Shown: positions 20,101-29,267, counted from the first letter of the stretch. The stretch: DNA of 64,000 nucleotides from Micromonospora sp. NBC_00389 (GCF_036059255.1 NZ_CP107947.1:6758001-6822000); one strand, 5' to 3'. Program-made: numbers and translations. Notes: generated by a model not told the origin, from the sequence alone.

Positions 20101-21357
20101 ATGGGAGCGGACGCAACCGAATCGCCTCGACAGGAAGCTCGACAGGGAGAACGGGTCGCAGGTTTGCCAGGGCCGGGCGGGGTAACCCTCGCCATGGCTG
20201 CTGACAGGGGAGGCCTGTCTCGCCCCAACACCGCTACCGGGCACGCCAAGGACTTGGCGGCGAAGGTCCGGCGTCGCGGTGGTGAGGCAGGCCGGCTGAG
20301 GCTGCGGCTGTTCACGATCATCCTGTTCGTCGCAGCTCAATGTGGGCTTGCCGCGACGTTGTCCTGGGGGCTGGCGCACGACGTCCTGGGTCGCCCCGCA
20401 CCGATCTTCGCGCCCAGCGCGGCCGTCGGCACGATCGTCGCCGCCCTCGGGCAGCGCGCCCTACGTACCGCCGAGCTGATGCTCGGCGTGGGGCTGGGCC
20501 TACTTGTCAGTGATCTTCTCATCCGCTCTCTCGGGTTCGGGCCCTGGCAGATCGGCCTGGTGGTGATGCTGGCCATCGCCGTCGCCCTGTTGATGACCGG
20601 GCGCAGCGGTGCGCTGGTCGCTCAGTCGGGCAGTACCGCCGTGCTGATCGCCACGATCTCCCAGGTGGAGCAGGGCCTCGAATGGGCCCGGATTATTGAC
20701 GCCGGAGTGGGTGGCGCCGTCGGGCTGGCGGTGGTGGCGTTGCTGCTACCGATCAACCCGATGCGCATTCTCGACCGCGCCACCGCACCGGTCGCAGCGA
20801 CCCTCCACACGCAGCTTCGAGAGGTTGCACACGCACTCGCCCGGCGTGAACCGGACCGCGCCATACGGGCGCTGGACCAGCTGAGCGCAATGGAACCCGA
20901 TCTCGGCCGGATGCACGAAGCCCTGGGTGGCGCCGAGGAGGTGACGACCATTGCGCCGGCGCGCTGGCGACGCCGGATCGATGTCGAGCACTACCGGCGC
21001 GGCATCCAGCACATCGATCGGGTGATCCTCGGGTGCCGGGCGCTGGCCCGCTGGGCCGCGACCACGCTGCAGCACGACGAGCCGGTGCCGGAGGAACTCC
21101 CCGGCGCCGTGGATAGGCTCGCCGAGGCGATCCAGTTGCTGAGGCGGGAGGCGCGGGCGGGTGGGCCGTTCGACCAGACCCGCAACGCAGCGTTGGACGG
21201 GGCGCGCCTGGCCGGCCAGGCGTACCACACGGGCCTCCAGCCGTTCTCGGACGCCATGGTGATCCAGCTGCGCACCATGGCGAGTGACCTGCTCCGCGCG
21301 ACCGGGTATGAGCCGGAGGCGGCCAACCGGATGGTGCGCGAGGCGGCCACTGCCTAG
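20101..21357 (+). CDS. FUSC/aromatic-acid-exporter-like membrane protein
   Basis: 418 residues from ATG 20101. ATG 20194 is a possible later start. About six hydrophobic segments occupy residues 70-220 (IILFVAAQCGLAATLSWGLA, IFAPSAAVGTIVAALGQRAL, VVMLAIAVALLMTGRSGALV, DAGVGGAVGLAVVALLLPIN). They are followed by a long cytoplasmic helical region with ARWRRRIDVEHYRRGIQHID. This is the half-size FUSC_2/ArAE layout. Known FUSC proteins export small aromatic or amphipathic compounds. Proximity to the aromatic-degradation operon is suggestive, but it is a separate unit, convergent with the TetR gene. Confidence 0.82.
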   Translation: MGADATESPRQEARQGERVAGLPGPGGVTLAMAADRGGLSRPNTATGHAKDLAAKVRRRGGEAGRLRLRLFTIILFVAAQCGLAATLSWGLAHDVLGRPAPIFAPSAAVGTIVAALGQRALRTAELMLGVGLGLLVSDLLIRSLGFGPWQIGLVVMLAIAVALLMTGRSGALVAQSGSTAVLIATISQVEQGLEWARIIDAGVGGAVGLAVVALLLPINPMRILDRATAPVAATLHTQLREVAHALARREPDRAIRALDQLSAMEPDLGRMHEALGGAEEVTTIAPARWRRRIDVEHYRRGIQHIDRVILGCRALARWAATTLQHDEPVPEELPGAVDRLAEAIQLLRREARAGGPFDQTRNAALDGARLAGQAYHTGLQPFSDAMVIQLRTMASDLLRATGYEPEAANRMVREAATA

Positions 21358-21395
21358 GAGCAGCCGGTGGCCCGCTCAGGCGGATGGACGTCGGT

Positions 21396-22043
21396 CTACG
21401 GGCGAAGGCCGTCGAGGTCGGGCAGCGGGCGTTGGCAGATCTCGTGGGCCTCGTCGGCCGGTAGGCCGAGCGTGCGCAGCAGGTCCTCGGTGACCTGGTC
21501 GGTGGCTGCGGCGTCGTCGCGCTCGGGGTGGTTGTGCAGCAGTTGCCCGAGGACCAGCGCGGCGCCGGCGATGATCACCATCGCCAACTCGGGTTCGCGT
21601 ACGCTGAACCGCCCGGCACGGACGCCGTCTTCGATGTCGCGCCGGGCTCGCGGCGCGAGTCCCTTGGCGGAACCGGCCAGGGCCAGGCCGTTGCTGAGCA
21701 GGACCTTGCTCAGCTCGGGACTCCGGCGATGGAGGCGTCCGGTCAGCCGGAAGCTCTGCGCGAAGACGTGGGCCGGGTCGTCCAGGCCCACGGTCAGCTC
21801 GTCGAGCAGGGTGCCGTAACGCTCGAGGGCGTCCTCCACCGCGGCCTGGTAGAGCTGCTCCCTGCTGTCGAAGTGGTTGTAGAACGACCCCATCCCCACG
21901 TCCGCGGCCTGGGTGAGCTCGAGGATCGGGACGTTCTGCTTGCCAGCCGCGATGAAGGTCTGGGCGGCACGAACGAGCGCCGATCGGGTGTGCGCCTTCC
22001 GCCGTTCCAGGCGGTTCGGGGCGTGCCTGGTCTGTTGCGCCAT
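21396..22043 (-). CDS. TetR-family transcriptional regulator
   Basis: 215 residues from ATG 22043. The N-terminal HTH is RSALVRAAQTFIAAGKQNVP, then ILELTQAADVGMGSFYNHFD and SREQLYQAAV, all typical of TetR. The C-terminal helical domain binds ligand (HVFAQSFRLTGRLHRRSPEL). It diverges from the aromatic-degradation operon across 142 bp that contain two similar palindromes, so it most likely represses that operon and itself, with a pathway intermediate as inducer. Confidence 0.93.
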   Translation of the reverse strand: MAQQTRHAPNRLERRKAHTRSALVRAAQTFIAAGKQNVPILELTQAADVGMGSFYNHFDSREQLYQAAVEDALERYGTLLDELTVGLDDPAHVFAQSFRLTGRLHRRSPELSKVLLSNGLALAGSAKGLAPRARRDIEDGVRAGRFSVREPELAMVIIAGAALVLGQLLHNHPERDDAAATDQVTEDLLRTLGLPADEAHEICQRPLPDLDGLRP

Positions 22044-22104
22044 GCCTACTTGCTCACCTCTCCCAGGTCGGTCTGCGCCCACTTTAACCCTGGCGGGCTT
22101 CAGA

Positions 22105-22164
22105 GATGACGGAATCGTCATCAGCGCTTGACTGACGCTACACTCGTAAGTGACGATTTCGTCA
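22105..22164. promoter_or_regulatory. Two TetR-type operators between the regulator and the aromatic operon
   Basis: GATGACGGAATCGTCATC (22105-22122) and TGACGATTTCGTCA (22151-22164) share the inverted half-site TGACG/CGTCA. Their centres are 44 bp apart, about four helical turns. Both lie in the divergent intergenic region, the second 21 bp upstream of the dioxygenase start. Confidence 0.75.
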
Positions 22165-22185
22165 TCACCAGGAAAGGAGCGTGAC

Positions 22186-23319
22186 ATGATCGACCGGCAC
22201 GACCCACACACCGGCCTGCACAGCGAGCAGGGTGCGTTGCCGGGCGAGCACCCCGGGCGGGCGCGCAACCCGATCGTCAAGGTGCACGACCTGGCCTGGC
22301 TGGAGTTCCAGAAGCCCGATCTGGAGGGGGCCGAGGTCTTCGCCCGGGCCTTCGGCTTCACGACGTCGCTGCGTACGCAGGACGAGCTGCACCTGCGGGG
22401 CACCGACCCCGGTTCCCCCTGCGTGCTCATCCGCCGGGGCCCCCGGTCCCGGTTCATCGGCCCCGCGTTCAAGGCTGCCGAGCCGAACGACGTGCTGCGG
22501 CTGGCGGACGCGACCGGGAGGACCATGGCCAGCCTGCCGGAGAGCATGGGCGGGGTGACGGTCGATCTGGTCGACCCGAGCGGGGCGCGGGTCCGCGTGG
22601 TCGGGGACACGCACGAACTCCCCGCGCTGCCCACGCAGCAACCCCTGACCTTCAACGTCGGACACGACGTGGCGCGGACGAACGCCACCCAGCGGCCGCC
22701 CCGGGAGCCGGCCAAGGTGCAGCGCCTCGGTCACGTCGTGCTGCAGACGACCCGATACCTGGAGACGCTCAACTGGTATCTCGAGCACCTGGGCCTGATC
22801 GTCAGCGACTTCCTCTACCACCAGGGACAGCGCGAGCGCGGCCCCGTCATGAGCTTCATCCGCTGCGACCGCGGCAGCACGCCCAGCGACCACCACACGC
22901 TCGCGATGACCCTCGGCCCGGCCAACCGGTACGTGCACTCGGCCTACCAGGTCTCCGACCTCGACTCGCTCGCCGCCGGCGGGGAGTACCTGCTCGACCG
23001 GGGCTACCAGCGGTCCTGGGGGATCGGCCGGCACATCCAGGGCAGCCAGATCTTCGACTACTGGCGCGACCCGGACGACTTCCTGGTCGAGCACTTCACC
23101 GACGGCGACCTGTTCGACTGCACGCTCGAGCCGGGCTGGGCACCGATGAGCGCCTCCGGACTCGCCCAGTGGGGTCCGCCCGCCACCAAGGATTTTCTCG
23201 GCATGAGACCCGGCCGGGAATCGCTTCGCGAGCTGCGCGCGGTCATCAGCGCGCTGCGCGAGGACAACGAATTCGACCGCCACCGCCTCCGCGGCCTGAT
23301 GAAAGCGTTCACCTCATGA
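22186..23319 (+). CDS. Extradiol ring-cleavage dioxygenase (VOC superfamily, type I)
   Basis: 377 residues, strong GGAAAGGAG ribosome site and ATG 22186. Two VOC modules are present. The catalytic C-terminal module has the 2-His-1-carboxylate iron site His183 (GHVVLQ), His251 (RYVHSAYQVSD) and Glu302 (FLVEHFTDGD), with spacing as in 2,3-dihydroxybiphenyl 1,2-dioxygenases and 3-(2,3-dihydroxyphenyl)propionate-type enzymes. It should open a catecholic ring next to one hydroxyl. It is first in a five-gene coupled operon with a hydroxylase that would make the catechol and a hydrolase that would act on the product. The substrate is not fixed by sequence. Confidence 0.9.
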   Translation: MIDRHDPHTGLHSEQGALPGEHPGRARNPIVKVHDLAWLEFQKPDLEGAEVFARAFGFTTSLRTQDELHLRGTDPGSPCVLIRRGPRSRFIGPAFKAAEPNDVLRLADATGRTMASLPESMGGVTVDLVDPSGARVRVVGDTHELPALPTQQPLTFNVGHDVARTNATQRPPREPAKVQRLGHVVLQTTRYLETLNWYLEHLGLIVSDFLYHQGQRERGPVMSFIRCDRGSTPSDHHTLAMTLGPANRYVHSAYQVSDLDSLAAGGEYLLDRGYQRSWGIGRHIQGSQIFDYWRDPDDFLVEHFTDGDLFDCTLEPGWAPMSASGLAQWGPPATKDFLGMRPGRESLRELRAVISALREDNEFDRHRLRGLMKAFTS

Positions 23320-24254
23320 CCACCTCCGTCCTGCGCACCGCCGACGCCTGGTGGGTGCTCACCCCCACCGGCGCCGCCAAGGTGCACACCAGCGCCACCA
23401 CCACCGCCGAACTGCTAGCCGACCGGCAGGCGATCGTCGCCGCCGCGACGAGCAGCGACACCGTCCCGGTGGACGACCTTGCCCTGGTCTCCCCGGTGAC
23501 GGCGCCCTGCCGCGTCGTCGCCCAGATGACGAACTTCGCCTCGCACGTCAAGGACACCAACGGCAATCCCGAGACCGTCCCCCTGACCTTCTTCCGCAAG
23601 ACCTCGGGCTCGATCAGCGGGCCGTTCGCCGACGTGGTCCGTCCCGCCCACGTGACGCTGCTTGACTACGAGGTGGAGATCGGGCTCGTCTTCGGCCGCG
23701 AGATGCCCGTCGGCACGACCGTCACCGCGGACAACCTCGCCGACTACGTCGCGGGCCTGGTGGTCACCAACGACATCTCGGCACGCGACGTGCAGCTGCC
23801 CAAGACCCAGTTCTACGAGGCCAAGTCCTACCCGACGTTCACCCCGGTCGGCCCCGCGCTGGTGCTGCTCGACGCCGACGAGCTCAAGCGGTTCACCGAC
23901 CTCCGGCTGAAGCTGTGGGTCAACGGCGAGCTCCGGCAGAACATGACCGCCGCCGACATGATCTACCTGCCGGTCCAGGCGCTGCAGGCGCTGACCCGCT
24001 TCCAGCGGGTCGACCCCGGCGACCTGCTGCTGACCGGCACGCCCGTCGGGACGGCCTTGAGCGCACCGCCGAAGCCCGTCGAGATCATCGCCTCAATGCT
24101 GCCGCCCGCGGTGAAGTGGAAGATGTTCTTCAAGGGCCAGGCCCGCAACCCCAGGTACCTCAAGGACGGCGACGTCGTCGAGGTCACCGTCGCCACCGAC
24201 GACGGCGCGATCGATCTGGGCCGGCAGCGCACAGTCGTGAGGTACGCCCGATGA
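23316..24254 (+). CDS. Fumarylacetoacetate hydrolase family protein
   Basis: 312 residues, start overlapping the dioxygenase stop (ATGA). The FAH fold is clear: VAQMTNFASHVKDTNGN, then TFFRKTSGSISGPFADVV, LLDYEVEIGLVFGREMPVGT with the metal-binding Glu pair, VTNDISARDVQLPKTQFYEA, and GDLLLTGTPVGTALSAPPK. Family members hydrolyse or hydrate beta-diketo or ring-cleavage products, including HpcE/MhpD-like steps in aromatic meta-cleavage. Here it probably processes the product of the extradiol enzyme. Confidence 0.92.
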   Translation: MTTSVLRTADAWWVLTPTGAAKVHTSATTTAELLADRQAIVAAATSSDTVPVDDLALVSPVTAPCRVVAQMTNFASHVKDTNGNPETVPLTFFRKTSGSISGPFADVVRPAHVTLLDYEVEIGLVFGREMPVGTTVTADNLADYVAGLVVTNDISARDVQLPKTQFYEAKSYPTFTPVGPALVLLDADELKRFTDLRLKLWVNGELRQNMTAADMIYLPVQALQALTRFQRVDPGDLLLTGTPVGTALSAPPKPVEIIASMLPPAVKWKMFFKGQARNPRYLKDGDVVEVTVATDDGAIDLGRQRTVVRYAR

Positions 24255-26134
24255 CCAGGCCCCTGCTGTGGCCGGACTACGCCACGCCCGACGACCTGGC
24301 CACGATCGAGGCCGTGCCGCTGGAGGCGCGGAACCTGCCCGAATCGACCTACGCGCTGCTCGCGCGAGCTGCGAGGACCTGGCCGGACCGTACGGCGATC
24401 ACCGTCCTGCCGGACGCCGCCCGCTGGCGGGAGCCGCTGCGCCGTACCTTCGCCGAGCTCCTGGCTGACGTCCACCGGGTTGCGAACCTGTTCCACGACC
24501 TCGGAGTGCGGCGGGGTGACGCGGTCGCCCTGATGTCGCCCAACTGCGCCGAACTGATCACCGCGACACTGGCCGCGCAGCTCGCCGGGATCGCGGCGCC
24601 CCTGGGCGGCGGACTGTCCCGGCCGCACCTCGCCGAGCTCCTCCGACGCTGCGGTGCCCGCGTGCTGGTCACGGCCGGGCCCGAGCTCGCGCCGGACACG
24701 TGGGACACCGCGCAGGCGCTCGCCCGCAACGGCCTGCTCGACGCGATCCTCGTGCTGCGGCCCACCGGGGCGTCGGGCACGCCCCACCCGCTACCGGCCG
24801 TCGACGGCGTACGCGTCGGCTACCTCGGCGAGCTTGCAGCAAGGAAGGACCCGTCCGCCTTCGGCGGTGAGCTGCCCCGATCCGCCGACCTGGCCGCGAT
24901 GTTCCACACCGGTGGCACCACTGGCGCGCCGAAGCTGGCCGCGCACACACACGCCAACGAGGTCGCCGACGCGTGGATGCTGGCCGCCAGCTCCCTGTTC
25001 GACGAGCAGACCGTGGTCTTCGCGGCCCTCCCGCTGTTCCACGTGAACGCCCTCGTCGTCACCCTGCTGGCGCCCCTGTTCAAGGGACAGACCGTGGTGT
25101 GGGCCGGTCCATCGGGCTACCGCGACCCCGCACTGTTCGGCGAGTTCTGGAAGATCGTCGGGCACTACCGGATCGCTGCCATGAGCGCAGTGCCCACCGT
25201 CTACGCCGTACTGGCGCAGGTTCCGATCGACGCCGACATCAACAGCCTGCAATTTCCGCTGGTGGGGGCCTCGCCGCTGCCCGCCGCGATCCGGGACAAC
25301 TTTCAGGCCCACACCGGGATAACCCTGGTCGAGGGCTACGGGCTTACCGAGGCGACGTGCGCGAGCGCACGTACCTTTCCCGACGCGTCTCGGCCGGGCT
25401 CCGTTGGGCAGCGCCTGCCCTACCAGCGGGTGCGGGTGGTCGCCGCTGACGGCACGTGGGAAGACCGACCCTTCGGCGCGACCGGCGTGCTGGCGATCAG
25501 CGGCCCGACAGTCTTCCCCGGCTACGTCACAGACCGTGACGAGAACGGGCCCGTCCTCGACGGACTCGGCAAGCTCGTCGACGGCTGGCTGGACACCGGG
25601 GACCTCGCGCGCGTTGACGAGGACGGCTTCGTCTACCTCGCCGGGCGGGCGAAGGACCTCATCATCCGCGGCGGACACAACATCGACCCCGCGATCATCG
25701 AGGACACGCTACTGACTCACCCGCAGGTCACCGCGGCCAGCGCGGTCGGGCGCCCCGACGTCCACGCCGGTGAGGTGCCCGTCGCCTACGTCACCCTCAT
25801 GCCAGGCGCCACCGTAACGGAAGACGACCTGCGCGACTGGGCAAGCGAGCGGGTGCCCGACCGCACCGCCGCGCCCAAGACCGTGACGATCCTCGACGAA
25901 CTGCCCGTCACCGCCGTGGGCAAGCTGTACAAGCTCGCCCTGCGGAAGGAAGCCGCCCGCGCGGAACTCCGTGCCGCGCTTGACCAGACCGCCGGAGTAC
26001 AGGACATCGAGGCCGCGATCGAGGGCAACTGCATCGTGGCCACTGTGAAAGTTCATCCCTCTGCCCAGGAGGGGGCTATCAAGGCGATCCTGGGCCGGTA
26101 TGCCATTGAATGGCGATTGGTGGTTGTGTCATGA
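24251..26134 (+). CDS. AMP-forming acyl-CoA synthetase/ligase
   Basis: 627 residues, ATGA overlap with the FAH gene. The adenylation P-loop is TGGTTGAPK at residues 220-228. GYGLTEA, DGWLDTGDLARVDEDGFVYL and GRAKDLIIRGGHNIDP are the A5, A7 and A8 motifs, and the catalytic Lys lies in TAVGKLYKLALRKE. The last about 70 residues (VQDIEAAIEGNCIVATVKVH...) extend beyond the normal end and resemble a small ACT-like beta-alpha module. It would activate an aromatic or meta-cleavage carboxylate as a CoA thioester. The specificity is unknown. Confidence 0.92.
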   Translation: MTRPLLWPDYATPDDLATIEAVPLEARNLPESTYALLARAARTWPDRTAITVLPDAARWREPLRRTFAELLADVHRVANLFHDLGVRRGDAVALMSPNCAELITATLAAQLAGIAAPLGGGLSRPHLAELLRRCGARVLVTAGPELAPDTWDTAQALARNGLLDAILVLRPTGASGTPHPLPAVDGVRVGYLGELAARKDPSAFGGELPRSADLAAMFHTGGTTGAPKLAAHTHANEVADAWMLAASSLFDEQTVVFAALPLFHVNALVVTLLAPLFKGQTVVWAGPSGYRDPALFGEFWKIVGHYRIAAMSAVPTVYAVLAQVPIDADINSLQFPLVGASPLPAAIRDNFQAHTGITLVEGYGLTEATCASARTFPDASRPGSVGQRLPYQRVRVVAADGTWEDRPFGATGVLAISGPTVFPGYVTDRDENGPVLDGLGKLVDGWLDTGDLARVDEDGFVYLAGRAKDLIIRGGHNIDPAIIEDTLLTHPQVTAASAVGRPDVHAGEVPVAYVTLMPGATVTEDDLRDWASERVPDRTAAPKTVTILDELPVTAVGKLYKLALRKEAARAELRAALDQTAGVQDIEAAIEGNCIVATVKVHPSAQEGAIKAILGRYAIEWRLVVVS

Positions 26135-26487
26135 CGCTCGCTGCGTCCATCCTCGCGGTGCTGCTCGCGCTGATCTTCTCTGCCCTGGGCACGGCCAAGA
26201 TCCTGGCCCTGCAACCGATGCGTGCGCTGGCCGCGGAGGCCGGTTTTCCCGTCGCGGCCTATCGCCGCATCGGCCTGCTCGAGGTCGCCGCGGTGATCGG
26301 GCTGCTCATCGGATTGTTCCAGCCGCTGATTGGCATCCTCGCCGGTGCCGGGCTGCTCCTCCTGCTCGGCGGAGCCCTGGTCGTGCACCTGCGCAAGGGA
26401 GACGGCCCGCGCAAGTACGCCCCGGCCGTCGTCTGCGGAATCCTGGTCGCCAGCTACCTCGTTCTTCGGGTCCTGGCCACACAATGA
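26131..26487 (+). CDS. DoxX-family membrane protein
   Basis: 118 residues with four hydrophobic segments (ILAVLLALIFSALGTAKILA; LEVAAVIGLLIGLFQPLIGI; LAGAGLLLLLGGALVVHL; PAVVCGILVASYLVLRVLA). The start overlaps the ligase stop and the end overlaps the hydroxylase start, both ATGA. DoxX-like proteins are found beside oxidoreductases and are thought to serve membrane redox functions. Its exact part in this operon is not known. Confidence 0.88.
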   Translation: MTLAASILAVLLALIFSALGTAKILALQPMRALAAEAGFPVAAYRRIGLLEVAAVIGLLIGLFQPLIGILAGAGLLLLLGGALVVHLRKGDGPRKYAPAVVCGILVASYLVLRVLATQ

Positions 26488-28022
26488 GGGTCGTTCCGGT
26501 AGTGATCGTCGGCGCAGGCCCCACCGGGCTCACCGCCGCGACGCTGCTCGCCCAGCACGGCGTGGAGTGCCTGATCCTCGACCGTTGGGAGTCGGTCTAT
26601 CCCCTGCCCCGCGCCGTCGCCCTCGACGACGAGGTCCACCGCATCCTGGCGCGCCTCGGGCTCCGGGACGAGTTCGCCGCCATCGCCAGGCCACACCGGG
26701 GCCTTCGACTCATCGATCGCAGGATGCGGGTGCTGGCCGAGTTTCAGCGCGACGTGGCGCCGGGCCGGCACGGCTACCCCCAGGGGAGCATGTTCGACCA
26801 ACCGGAGCTGGAGGAAATCCTCCGTCGGAATCTCACGCAGTACGACAGCGCCACCCTGCGCGGCAGCACCGAGGTCACCGCGCTGACCCAGGACGCCGAC
26901 GGCGTACGGCTCGACGTCACCGACACGGCCACCGGCGAGCACCAGGTCGTCCGCGCGGCGTACGTCCTGGGTTGCGACGGCGCCAACAGCCTGACGAGGG
27001 CCGCGATCGGCGCCAGCATTCAGGACCTGGGGTTCACGCAACGCTGGCTCGTCGTCGATGTGGTCACCAACGCCGAACTCGGCCAGTGGGAAGGCGTACA
27101 CCAGCTCTCCGACCCAGCCCGCGCTGGCACGTACATGCGGATCGGGAAGACCCGCTACCGCTGGGAGTTCCGGCTGGCGCCCGGTGAGACCGCGGACGAC
27201 TTCCGCAAAATGACCCGGCTGCATCCGTTGATCTCGCGATGGACGGGGAACATCCCCGCTGGGGAGTTGGAGGTGGTCCGTGCGGCCGAATACACCTTTC
27301 GGGCGCAGGTCGCCGACCGGTGGCGCGACCGCCGGGTGTTCCTGCTCGGCGACGCCGCCCACCTCACCCCGCCGTTCATCGGCCAGGGAATGGGTGCCGG
27401 GCTGCGCGACGCGATGAACCTCGCCTGGAAACTCGCCGGCGTGCTCGACGGGTCCCTGCCCGAGACCGTGCTCGGCACCTACCAGATCGAACGCAAGCAC
27501 CATACCCGCGCCATGATCAGGCTGGCGAAGTTGATCGGTACCGCGATGACGGCCGGCGGCAAAATGGGCGACATCATCCGCCGCGCGGTGGCGCCACGGC
27601 TGCATCTTGTGCCTGGCCTCACGGCCCTGGCCACGGACAGTGAGACACCTGCGCTGCGCCGGTCCGCTCTGGTGCTGCGGCCACGTCTGCGCCGCGCCCT
27701 CGCGGGTCGACTGTGCCCGAACGCCATCCTCGACGGCGAGCGCCGCCACGACGACGTGGCCGCTGGGCGCTTCGCGATCGTCACGTCCACCGAGCCGCCC
27801 GCCACCCTACAATCAGACGTCGAACGGTGCGGCGCAGTGCTCATCACTGCGCGGCCCGGAAGCGAACTACACCGATGGCTGAGAGACGGCCGCGCCCACG
27901 CAGCAGTCGTCCGCCCGGACGGCACCGTCCTCAGTGCCGGCCGAGACCTGCCCGCGCTCGTTGCCATCCTGCCCGGCTTCAGAGGGAAACTCCCCCGCCC
28001 CACGACCAGCACCGGCGAGTAG
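26484..28022 (+). CDS. FAD-dependent aromatic hydroxylase (MhpA/PHBH-like)
   Basis: 512 residues. The FAD-binding GAGPTGL lies at residues 10-16, the 'CDG' motif appears as VLGCDGANSLTRAAIG, and the second FAD motif GDAAHLTPPFIGQGMGAG has Asp290. The C-terminal third is a thioredoxin-like domain (HDDVAAGRFAIVTSTEPP, HAAVVRPDGTVLSAGRDLPA) as in MhpA and phenol hydroxylases. It would ortho-hydroxylate a phenolic substrate with NAD(P)H and O2 to give the catechol cleaved by the first gene product. It is last in the operon. Confidence 0.93.
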   Translation: MRVVPVVIVGAGPTGLTAATLLAQHGVECLILDRWESVYPLPRAVALDDEVHRILARLGLRDEFAAIARPHRGLRLIDRRMRVLAEFQRDVAPGRHGYPQGSMFDQPELEEILRRNLTQYDSATLRGSTEVTALTQDADGVRLDVTDTATGEHQVVRAAYVLGCDGANSLTRAAIGASIQDLGFTQRWLVVDVVTNAELGQWEGVHQLSDPARAGTYMRIGKTRYRWEFRLAPGETADDFRKMTRLHPLISRWTGNIPAGELEVVRAAEYTFRAQVADRWRDRRVFLLGDAAHLTPPFIGQGMGAGLRDAMNLAWKLAGVLDGSLPETVLGTYQIERKHHTRAMIRLAKLIGTAMTAGGKMGDIIRRAVAPRLHLVPGLTALATDSETPALRRSALVLRPRLRRALAGRLCPNAILDGERRHDDVAAGRFAIVTSTEPPATLQSDVERCGAVLITARPGSELHRWLRDGRAHAAVVRPDGTVLSAGRDLPALVAILPGFRGKLPRPTTSTGE

Positions 28023-28104
28023 CCGTCAGACATCAGCGGTGTGCCAGGGGTAAAGCCCCTCCAGTGCCTGGCACGACATCACAGCCCGGCCGGGCCGGTC
28101 CCGG

Positions 28105-28275
28105 CTGGCCTCCGCCGTCGCACCCGCATCGAACAGACGATCACCGCGATGGCCGACGCCCAGCCCTCCGGGGCGCCCACCCACTCCAGCCATCGCAGCG
28201 AAGACGATCATCACCGAATGCGCCGCCAAGCTGGAGCGCTACCGGGCAGCCGCCGCCGCGGCCCTGTCCCGCCTT
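28105..28275 (+). pseudogene. Possible serine-recombinase C-terminal remnant
   Basis: In one frame RTRIEQTITAMADAQP and, after a frame change, TIITECAAKLERYRAA resemble the conserved 'DETIDALVDAQ' and 'IAECDAKLARYRAAL' segments of the C-terminal region of large serine recombinases. Both lie in the right order and spacing. The rest is absent. The call is by eye only. Confidence 0.35.
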
Positions 28276-28448
28276 CCCTGAGCTGGCGTCGCCCGTGCAG
28301 GGTGACTAAGTCATGAATCGGGCATCTGGTCCCCGGTTTCGTGGTTCAGTGTCCGCACCGACGCGTCGATGAGCCCGCCCGCTATGTCCTACAACTGGGC
28401 TCGACCTCCTCGACGTCAAAGCCTCGTGGCCCGATCCGGGTCGGAGCG

Positions 28449-29267
28449 ATGGACGGTGGTTACGTGCGGATCGCGGTGGCACTCGGCGCCGGCGGCGCGC
28501 GTGGCTATGCGCACATCGGCGCGATCCAGGTTCTGGAGGAGCGCGGGTTCGACATCGTCGCCGTCGCCGGGCGTTCCATGGGCGCCCTGATCGGGGGGCT
28601 GTACGCGGCAGGCAAGCTCGGCGCCTATACCGACTGGGTGCGTACGATCGGCCACCGCGAGGTGTTGCGCCTGCTCGATCCGGCGGTGGGCGCGCCGGGG
28701 GCGATCTGGGCCGAGAAGCTGATGGCTCCGGTCAGGGAACTGCTCGACGGCGTACGTTTCGAACAGTTGCCCGTGCCTTTCACGGCGGTCGCGACCGACC
28801 TGCTGGCCCGTCGAGCCGTGTGGTTCCGGCACGGTCCGGTGGACGTCGCGGTGCGGGCCTCCATCGCCCTGCCACCCGCCATCACCCCGGTCATGGTCGA
28901 CGGTCGGCTCCTCGCCGACGGTGGCCTGATGGAGCCGCTGCCGATGGCGCCGACCACGTTCATGCCGGCCGACGCGGTCGTCGCCGTGTCCCTCAAGGGG
29001 GCCCGGGCCCAGCCGATGGCGCCTGTCCGGGGTGGCCAGTCTGCGAAACTCCCCGCCGACCTGGGCGCGCTTGATGTCATGAGCCTGTCGTTGGATGCCG
29101 TGGCGGACCTCCTCATCCGCTACCAGCTGGCCGGATACCCACCGGACCTGCTGATCGAGGTACCGACGGATGCCGCCCGGACGTATGAGTTCCACCGCGC
29201 TGTCGAGATGATCGAGGTCGGCCGGCGGGCGGCTCTGGAGGCCCTCGCGTCCAGGCCGTTCCCCTGA
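28449..29267 (+). CDS. Patatin-like phospholipase/acylhydrolase, copy 2
   Basis: 272 residues from ATG 28449, with GGAG just upstream. It is a close paralogue of the protein at 16110: oxyanion loop GAGGARGYAH, nucleophile Ser43 in GRSMG, Asp157 in ADGGL. It lacks the 45-residue Gly/Asp-rich insert of copy 1. DNA similarity extends upstream of the start (shared CTCGACCTCCTCGAC and AAGCCTCGTG stretches), so a segment including the 5' region was duplicated. It stands alone between a recombinase remnant and an IS21 remnant. Confidence 0.9.
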   Translation: MDGGYVRIAVALGAGGARGYAHIGAIQVLEERGFDIVAVAGRSMGALIGGLYAAGKLGAYTDWVRTIGHREVLRLLDPAVGAPGAIWAEKLMAPVRELLDGVRFEQLPVPFTAVATDLLARRAVWFRHGPVDVAVRASIALPPAITPVMVDGRLLADGGLMEPLPMAPTTFMPADAVVAVSLKGARAQPMAPVRGGQSAKLPADLGALDVMSLSLDAVADLLIRYQLAGYPPDLLIEVPTDAARTYEFHRAVEMIEVGRRAALEALASRPFP

